From Cyanoderma ruficeps (taxonomy: Eukaryota; Chordata; Aves; Passeriformes; Timaliidae): 64,000 nt of DNA. The stretch is taken from contig VZDJ01005178.1 of assembly GCA_008694505.1 (NCBI GenBank), positions 126,807 to 190,806 of the forward strand, read 5' to 3'. Shown one piece after another: positions 51,001-60,000 of this stretch (position 1 is its first letter; each line of letters opens with the position of its first letter). The notes under the pieces are model-generated. The model did no database searches. It was not told where the DNA came from and saw nothing but the letters and a program-made list of their open reading frames with translations. The translations under genes were made by a program, and so were the position numbers.

Positions 51001-54000
51001 TCCATCCCAAACCATTCCATAATTCCATGATCCAATATTCCCCTGCTATTCCTGAAACCACCACAGGTTTGACCTCTTGCTTGCAAACGTTTATCACAAT
51101 TCAGTCTCTTGGAAGATGATTTTGTCCTAAGAGTTTTGCTTTTTTTCTTTACTGGCAGAGAATGAAGGAACCAAAATTGTTCAGAGGAGCTACAAGATTT
51201 TACCTAAACATGTAACAGGAAATGCAGAATAACTTCCCATTTTACTTTTCTTTAACTGTTTCTCTTAGCCAAATAGGGCTGATGAAGGAAAACAAATGTA
51301 AAATATACTGGAAATGTAGGAAAAAAGGTGCAAACAAGCCAAGTTTGAATGTAAAGTTTCTCATAATATAACTCGAGTGAGGAATGTAATATTCCCAGTT
51401 TAAATCCATTCCCATTGCAGGCTGAGTTGATTTGCAGCTCTAATTTCCCAGGCTTGAAGGCTGAGAAGTCTTAATTCTGAAAACAAGGAGCAGAGTTTTT
51501 CTGCCTTTAGGCACATTCAAACTGTGTCCTTTTCTTGACCTTATAAACCATTCTCACATGACAAGACACAAACCAGTATCTCTATTTCTATTTTTGATTT
51601 CCAATCTCTTGAGCTTTAATAATACCCCTCCATGGGAACAAAGCAAAAACAAGCTGCCCCTTCCATAATGAAAATAAGAAAAAAAGGCTAAATACTTAAT
51701 TTTTACCCATAAAAAATTCTCAGTTTTGTTGGATTTGGGGACTCCACATATTTTGACTTCTGTGTTACATATAAATTATATCAGAGCATCCCTATTCTGT
51801 TCCTGGCTGGTTTAGATTTCAGACAGAAAATGAATTGTTTAGAAAGACTTTTAATTATTTGCCAATACTGAGTAGTGTCGCTTATCTAACAGCAGGGCAA
51901 TAGAGAAGCCTGCAGAAGGAAATGAAAATAAACCCACATCATTTAATTGTGTCCCAAGCTATCTTCCCCTTGCAAAAAACCTGTGTCATAGATCTGTGAG
52001 ACAGATGATTTATAAGGACGTTGGGAAATCCTGTTCTTACCTCCTCTGAGGAAGTTTTATTTTGTTAGATCCATTTTTTAAAACCAGAGTAAAACCCTTT
52101 TTGCTCAACCACAAGTTTTTCTAGGTCTTGGAATAATCTAAAAACCCTTTAAGTGATTTTTCACATGAACTTGGAAGAACGTGGAAGAAACAGTGATGTG
52201 GAGTGCATTCAAAATATGAGACTTATTAAATATTTTGCTTTTAGCAATTTCCCTGGAGTTGCTCATTTTAAATAATGTATTACTTGTCTTGTTTTCACAG
52301 TACCAGGAGTGTTTGTGCACGATGCAGGTTTTGGTCTTGTTTTCACAGTACCAGGAGTGTTTGTGCACGATGCAGGTTTTGTTTACAGAACCAAATGCTG
52401 TTCTAAAACTCCAGTGAAGATAATGTCAGCACTGTTAGCAGTTAATTATTTTATTTCCATGATTCCCTGCTCCTGGAGCATTCCCTGCAAAGCCACAGAA
52501 CACTGAAGTGATACCTGATTTCTGCCAGAACTATTGTTTCAGACAACCACTTTGGGCAAGGGAAGGAGTTTTGCCAGCCCTGGGCACCCAAACCTCCCCC
52601 GGCTGCCCCTCCCTGCCCCAGCCCCACCTGGCCACGTCGAAGGATTGTGCCTTTTGCAGCTTTGCATTGAGCTGAGCTCCCGGCCCCGAGCGGCTGAAGG
52701 AAGAACTCTTTGGCAAAGTGGCTGGGAAGAGAGAAAACAGGGATTTATTGCCGTTCACACTGAACCAGGCAACTCCCATGACATTCATTCGGCTCCTACA
52801 TCAAGTACAAGCACTGTGGGTCTGATGGGAACTTTTTAACAATATAAAGGTCAGAGAGTCCAGCAGGACAGGGGGAAACACAAGGGCACTTCCCTCATAT
52901 CTTTTTACTTCAACAGCTTTATGGAAACCCTGTTGATACCCAATTATATTTTGGTACACATTAGAAACTACATGGAGTTCAGTATTAAAGCCACCCTAAC
53001 AAACAGCAGTACTTCAGCAGCTATAAAGAGACAGGAGAGACCCAATTTCCAGGCAACAGTTTCCTGGCAAGTTCATTTCTCCAAGTGCTGTTTTATTTTC
53101 TCACCACGAGGGACTCCTGCGGGAAGCCATGTCCACATTCCTTCTTTTAGCTCTTCTCCAAGTGTGCCAAGTGGGCTAAAGCAAAGCACAGTCCTTCCCC
53201 AAAGGCATCACTGGGAGTGGCTAAATCCCACCAAGGAAATGCAGGGGAGCTGTTAGGAGCAGGAGACAGAGAGTGAGAGCAGCGTACCGGGGTGAGCGAA
53301 AGCAGGCAGGGGCTGGATGACAGCAGGAGCTCCGTTAGCCAGGGGAGGGACGGCGGCGGGGACAGAGGACACCAGTGGGGGGGACATCCCCACGACTGGG
53401 ATGGATGCCATGGGCACTGGGGCCACACTGGTGAGGGAGGGCATGTTGGCAATGCCCCCGAGACCTACGGGCGAGAAAAGCACAGGTTGGTTCCGACGCG
53501 CGCCCGCGGGGACCGCGGGGACACCGACACCTCCGGGGACACCTCCCGAGCCCTGGGACAGCCTCCCAGCCCAGGGCACCACGGCAGGGACAGCAAGGTG
53601 ACACGGGGCACGGGGACAGCCCTGCCCCAAACTGTCCAGCAGCAGGTAAAGAAAGGAATTGTGGGCCTTGATCAGAGTGAGGAGCAGCGCTGGCAGCCCC
53701 AGGGAGGAGAGAGCCCCCCGGGCTGACAGAGCTGCAGGATTAGTGCTCCAGCCTCCAGCTGGGATGGGACAGGGCAAAGCTCAGGGGAGGGCACAGGGAG
53801 GAGAGGCTCGGGGTAAGCACAGCTGCAGGAACCAGGGAGGTTAAGGAGGGCCAGTGGTGCCAGAGGAAGAAGGAGGGGTGTGCAAACAGCTCAGTCTACA
53901 GGGGATGAGAACAGGGGAGTCACCCGTTTGGCTGGGGTTTGTGGGGGCTCATTTCATTTTGCCTTTTCTCACTTAACCCTGTATTTGCTCTGCCCAGTTT

Positions 54001-57000
54001 CACTGTTTTCCTCCAAAGAATTTTTTTTTCTGACTGTAAAACTTCTGGGGGATAACAGTGGATCAAACCACACTGCTGCAAGCAGTTTATCAAATGCACT
54101 GTTCCAGGACATTTAGATGGGATGTGGGGCAGGAATTGTTCCCTGGCAGGGTGGGCAGGCCCTGGCACAGGGTGCCCAGAGCAGCTGTGGCTGCCCCTGG
54201 ATCCCTGGCAGTGCCCAAGGCCAGGTTGGACATTGGGGACAGTGGGAGGTGTCCCTGCCATGGCAGGGGTGGCACTGGGTGGGCTGTGAGGTCCCTTCCA
54301 TTCCAAACCATTCCATGACTCCCAGGCACCAATAACCCAGAGCCACAGCAAAGACTAAAGCAGAGAGGGAAAGAACCTCTCATAACTGGACCAAGGTGTC
54401 AGAGGCTGGACTTTATTTGTTATTTTCCTTTCCCCATCCCATCTTCCCTACTCTTTTCCTAGAAATGACGGTGACCTTGGCAATATTTCACTCCCACCAG
54501 AGCAGCCCTGCTCATCAAAGCAGAAGGTGCAGGGATTGAAAAAAACTCAAGAACAACAGAGCAGATCTTGCCAAAGCTGGAGATCCAGTAATGTCAACAG
54601 TTTAAACCACAACTCCAGCCCTTTGGAATGCACTAGCCCTACACCTGAGCCATATTTTGTTTGGAGCAGTGCAAACCTGAAGCACACAGGAGCTCAGCTC
54701 AGCTAAAAGCCCAATGCGATCTGTCTCAGAGCACGTGCAACATCAGGGTTTGAGTCCATGAGCTCTTAGAAGCACTTTTTCCTACATTTTTCTTGGAGAA
54801 ACTGCAAAATGGAATTGCTGCAGTCCCAGGTAACACTGAGGAAAAGAGAGGAAAAGAGGGATCTCACCAAATCCTGGGGCACCGGGCAGGGCGAGGGGCG
54901 GCTGCTTCATGACGGGCGGCAGCGTGGCCGGGAGCTGGTAACCCTGGAGCTTCAGCTTGATGAGTTTCATTGCTATGGAAAACTCCAGGGGATCCATCCT
55001 CCCATCATTGTTCATGTCAGCTAGAGCCCTGCAAAACACAGTGTTTTCACAGTTACCTTCTGCAATGTGGAACTTCAGGCCCTGCCCCTGGAGCAGGCTC
55101 ACGTGAGGATGGATATTCCAGGCTGATGAAGGGCTGGAGCCCCAGGAGGGGCTGAGGGAGCTGGGGAAGGGGCTGGAGCCCCAGGAGGGGCTGAGGGAGC
55201 TGGGAAAGGGGCTGAGCCTGGAGAAAAGGAGGCTCAGGGGGGATCTTGTGGCTCTGCACAAGTCCCTGCCAGGAGGGGACAGCCGGGGGGGTCGGGCTGT
55301 GCTCCCAGGGAACAGGGACAGGAGGAGAGGGAACGGCCTCAGGCTGGGCCAGGGGAGGCTCAGCTTGGCCAGCAGCAGGAATTTCCCCATGGAAAGGGTG
55401 CTCAGGCCTTGGCACTGCCCAGGGAGCTTTGGAGTGCCCATCCCTGGAGGTGTCACCTGGAGGTGGCACTCAGAGCTCTGGGCTGGGGACAAGGTGGGCA
55501 CAGCTGGGATGTTCTGGGAGGGCTTTTCCAGCCTCAGGGATTCTGGAATTCTCACTGATTTCCACCCAAAATTATGCCAGGCTAAAAAGAAGACATTATT
55601 TAAACTTAAGAGCTCCTTCATTTCTTTCCTGGGGTGATTAGTAAGTAATTTTAAAGTTGCTTTTCAACTCTTGGAGGAATTGCAACGAAGCATCCAGAAG
55701 AAATGCAGCTGTACAAAAACTTTGCAAAATCACACCCATGAAAACACAGAGAAGCAAATCACTGAGTCTGCAAATCTGCACTTTAGCTGCACTTAAAATA
55801 AAACATTCTTTAAATCTGTGACTCCCCTCAGCACTGCTCCATCTGCGAGTGTGCAAATGTGTTTTCAATTAAACAATAGCACTCCAGATGAAACATTGAG
55901 CCTAGGCCTTGAATAGGCTTTCAGGGAAAGGAGTCTGACTTAAACAGTCTGCTTTTTGTTCCTGCCCTTGCTAGTTAAGAAAACCCAGCTCAGCAGGGAA
56001 TAGGGGTGGGAGCTTGGGGGGAAAGAAGCAGGAAGAAGAGTGTCAGTTCCTGCCACTGCACACCAAAAAACCCCCGAGTAAATGCACATCAATAACAGAC
56101 CCAGCTGTAAAATTACTTTTAAACACCACGCTTGTTTCTTTGCAGTTGTTTGAAGAATGAAGGACAGATTTCAGCATTGCAATAATACAGATTTTGAAGT
56201 TCATGCATTTATTTCTATGTCATGGGTGTGGTCTTGGGTAGTGTGGTTGAACCAGAACTTCATTTCTGATCAAATTCCTCTTAAAGAGAGGTTTTGTGCA
56301 ACTAGGTGGAAAGTTATCCCAAATTTACCCCAGTGAACTGACAGCTATTTATAACTGATATACAAGCCAGGTAAAGGCAGTGGCAAAATGGAAATCCTCC
56401 CACTGCAAAAAAACCCCAAAATTTAAAACCCTCATGGAGAGGCAGATCCCACCACAAGTTTAGATTCCCAGCAGTGTCACATACACTCCAAACCTCTCAG
56501 CACTCCTAGGAAAGGATTTCCAGTGGTGCAGCTGCTTTAATCCACCAGTTCTTATCTTATGGGGCTAAATAATCTAAATTAAAATCTGGGACCAGCACTT
56601 AAACAAAGTCTGGAGAGGACACTGGGACTTAGATATCCTTAACAAACATGTGCTGTCCCTGTGCCTGAAAGATGCTGAATCCCAGAACCCAGACTGGGCT
56701 GGGAGGGACCTTAGGGCTCATTTCATCCCACCCCTGCCATGGCAGGGACACCTCCCACTGTCCCAGGCTGCTCCAAGCCCCAGTGTCCAACCTGGCCTTG
56801 GGCACTGCCAGGGATCCAGGGGCAGCCACAGCTGCTCTGGGCACCCTGTGCCAGGGCCTGCCCACCCTGCCAGGGAACAATTCCTGCCCCACATCCCATC
56901 CAGCCCTGCCCTCTGGCNCACCAACAGCTTCATTATTGGAATCACCAGCACAAATATCAGGGCAGAGAGTTCTCTGCACCCCCCGGAATTTCCCCAGCTT

Positions 57001-60000
57001 TACAGTGTGAGAAGAAAAAGCAGCTTTTCTCTGACAAAGTCTTCCTGCAAAAATAGGACACATTTTCATCTCGAGTGGCAGAAGTTGATGTCAGGCTGCT
57101 GGATTTTACTGTGCTGCACCTGAAATGCAGGGAGGGCCTGCCAGCAGACACCACTAATTCCACTGCTCCTAATGAAGCTGGGACAATGTGGTACCCTGGC
57201 ATTTGTTTCATTTGTGGTCTGGCCAGAAGCAGTGCAGAGTAACTGGATTAAACACTGACTAAATATTTATTATATTCTATAGGCCTGTGTTTGTATCTAA
57301 TGACAGGAGCTGCAGCGGGCTCAGCACCACCCCAGGGCTCAGGTGCTGACAAATCCTTCCCCATGGATCTTTTCCTCCTCCTTCCTCTCAGCTTTTCTAC
57401 AGAATGAAAAGCCAGTTGATTACTTTTGCATTTATGACGTGCAGAAACTGAACACAGGCAGTTTTCCCATCAAATATGCTGTAATTAGCACACAAACCAT
57501 CTATCCATGAAACCAGCACTGTGCCAAACCAAGGAGCACCTGCAGGCCCCAAATCTGGGCTGATTTAGCTGGACATTGCTGCTGGAGCCCTGGGCAGTGA
57601 GAATGCCAGCCTTGCTGTGCCCCCTGGCACTGACCCCCAGCAAACACTGCATTGCACCTGAGCCCCTGGAAAAGGCTCCCAAAATTCACTGACAGCACTG
57701 GGACTGTGGGGGTGCAGCTGGAATAGAAGGGTGTGAGATCACAGGGGGAAAACTCAGAGTTTAAGGGCTCAGAATCAGGAGGGCTGGGAGAGAAGCAGAT
57801 GTCAGGAACAGGGAGGGCACCCAGGGACTCTGCCCTGACAAAATAACTCCAAACGCCTGGAGAACACCTGGCACTGATTATTTCAGTTCTCCTTTCATTC
57901 CAGGGGGCCGGGCCCCACAGGAGATGCTCTCTGAGGCCCCATTCCTCAGGGCTCCAAAGAAAGGCAGATTATTCTGCTTAAGCACAGTTATCTCCCAAGC
58001 CACTGCAGGCCCAGCTCAAAGCCCAATTAGAGGCTTCTTAATTGATCACCAGCCTGGAGGAGTCTGGAGCTGGTGAAGGGTAGAACAGCACGGAAGCTGT
58101 CATGGCAGACCATAATACTTCACTCCTTTGCTCACTGAGGTCCCAGAGACTTTTCTTTCCTTCAGTGAGGAGTACAAGAGACACAGGAATTCTCAATGCT
58201 AACAAAAACCAGGGAGCTGCTGTTTTGAGGGACTGTGAATTCTGGGGAAGTTTTTATGGGCCCAGGAACGAGGGACTGATCAGATTTATTCCTCGTGTCC
58301 CTCCAGCTCTGAGGGATCCTGTAGGAAACACAGGCCAGGCTTTTCTCACATTATTCCAATCAACTGCAGTAAAATCAGAAGAATGATCAGGAAAACATTT
58401 CCAAAGCACCACACACAGACATCCAGCCAGACCCTTCCTCAGGGACCCCCCTGGATCCCTGGCAGTGCCCAGGGCCAGGTTGGACACTGGGGCTTGGAGG
58501 GGACAGTGGGAGGTGTCCCTGCCATGGCAGGGGTGGCACTGGGTGGGATTTCAGGTCCCTCCCAAACCATCCTGGGATTTCTCAGATCAGAAAATGAATT
58601 CCAGAGTTTCACAAGTTGTTCTAACTCAGAATTAGAACTTCCCTTCCTTGGGGACTCCTGTACCTCCCCTTCTCTCCCAGTAACAACCAAATGCTGCCTA
58701 CAAAACCCCTCCCAGCTATTCCAGGAGCAAACACTGATGGGAGAACACTTCTCTGCAGCTCCCATCTCTCACAGGTTTTGGGCTCATTACTCCAGAACTC
58801 CCCCTCTAAAGTACTCAAGGATCCATATAAGGATTTTTTTCCTTAAATATTTATTTCTCTTAATTCAGAGATGACTGAAAAAATAAGAGAGACGGAGAAA
58901 TAGGATTGTCCATGAGCTGCTTTATGATTTAGAAAGGCAGCTTGAATAAGTTTTAGTTCAGCTTCATTAACAAAAATGTGCAGGTCTTGTCTCTATGACA
59001 ACTCTAGAGGGAGTGGAATGATTCCCTTCCTCTCAAGAGCCTGGAAAACTGAATAATTCAGAGAGGAAGAGCTCCTTAGTCAGACTATTTACAACTGTTT
59101 GGATGTGTTAACACCTATTTAAAGCCAATGCCTATGGAAGATTTTTGGAGAAAGGATGTCTTGTTTAAGACAAAACGTCTTTCCTTGTTTAATTCAGAGG
59201 CAAGAGAAGTTCCAAAGGGACATCTGAACACTCACTGAGGCTTCAGCAAATAAGACAACCAGTCCAGCTTTGATATTTATAAGCTGAAGATAATTAGAAA
59301 AGAAAATGAGCTCTTTATTTAAAAGCCATGTAGATCTGGGCATGCACGTTTCCAAAGCAATAAAATAATTCTCCTCTTCCTCCTGTCAGAACAAAATTCT
59401 GCCTTTAACAGTCCTTACTGCACCAGAAAGTTTTTGTAATGGCAATAAACTCTTTCTCAAATACTTCACAGAGGAAAAGGGAGCAGATTTCTCCAACGTT
59501 CTCCATCCTTCTGCTGCTTTTACCCAATCTAGAATGAAAACCACTTTTAATTCTCTCTGTCTAGAACCAAAACCTGTGTTGGTAGTAATTATTAATTAGT
59601 ATTATTAATGCAAATCATGAGTAATCACAGAATCATGGAATGGATTGGGTTGAGAGGGACCTTAAATCCCATCCCAATCCACCTTCCACAGTCCCAGGCT
59701 GCTCCAAGCCCCAGTGTCCAACCTGGCCTTGGGCACTGCCAGGGATCCAGGGGCAGCCACAGCAAATCTGGGAATTCTATTCCAGGGCCTGCCCACCCTG
59801 CCAGGGAACAATCCCTGCCCCAGATGCCATCCAGCCCTGCCCTCTGGGAAAACATTCCCTGTGTCCTGGCACCCCACAGGTACAGGTCTGGCAGGGTCAC
59901 AGGATTTGGAGCAGAAACCCCTTCACTCCTGCAGGGAAATCTGGCAGTGCAGGAATGTCTGTGCTGTGTAATGGGCAGCAGATTTGGAGCTGGCTGAACT

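Larger units (their letters stand above)
50528..52627 (-). other. ITSN1 intron 7
   Basis: 2.1 kb. An inverted CR1 pair (50583-50776 and 50874-51030) and a 48-bp tandem duplication (52287-52382). 51.0-52.2 kb is AT-rich and unrecognised. Confidence 0.85.

Noticed and set aside
53292..53726. Plus-strand Gly/His-rich open frame
   Set aside because: Antisense of GC-rich exon 6 and its intron.
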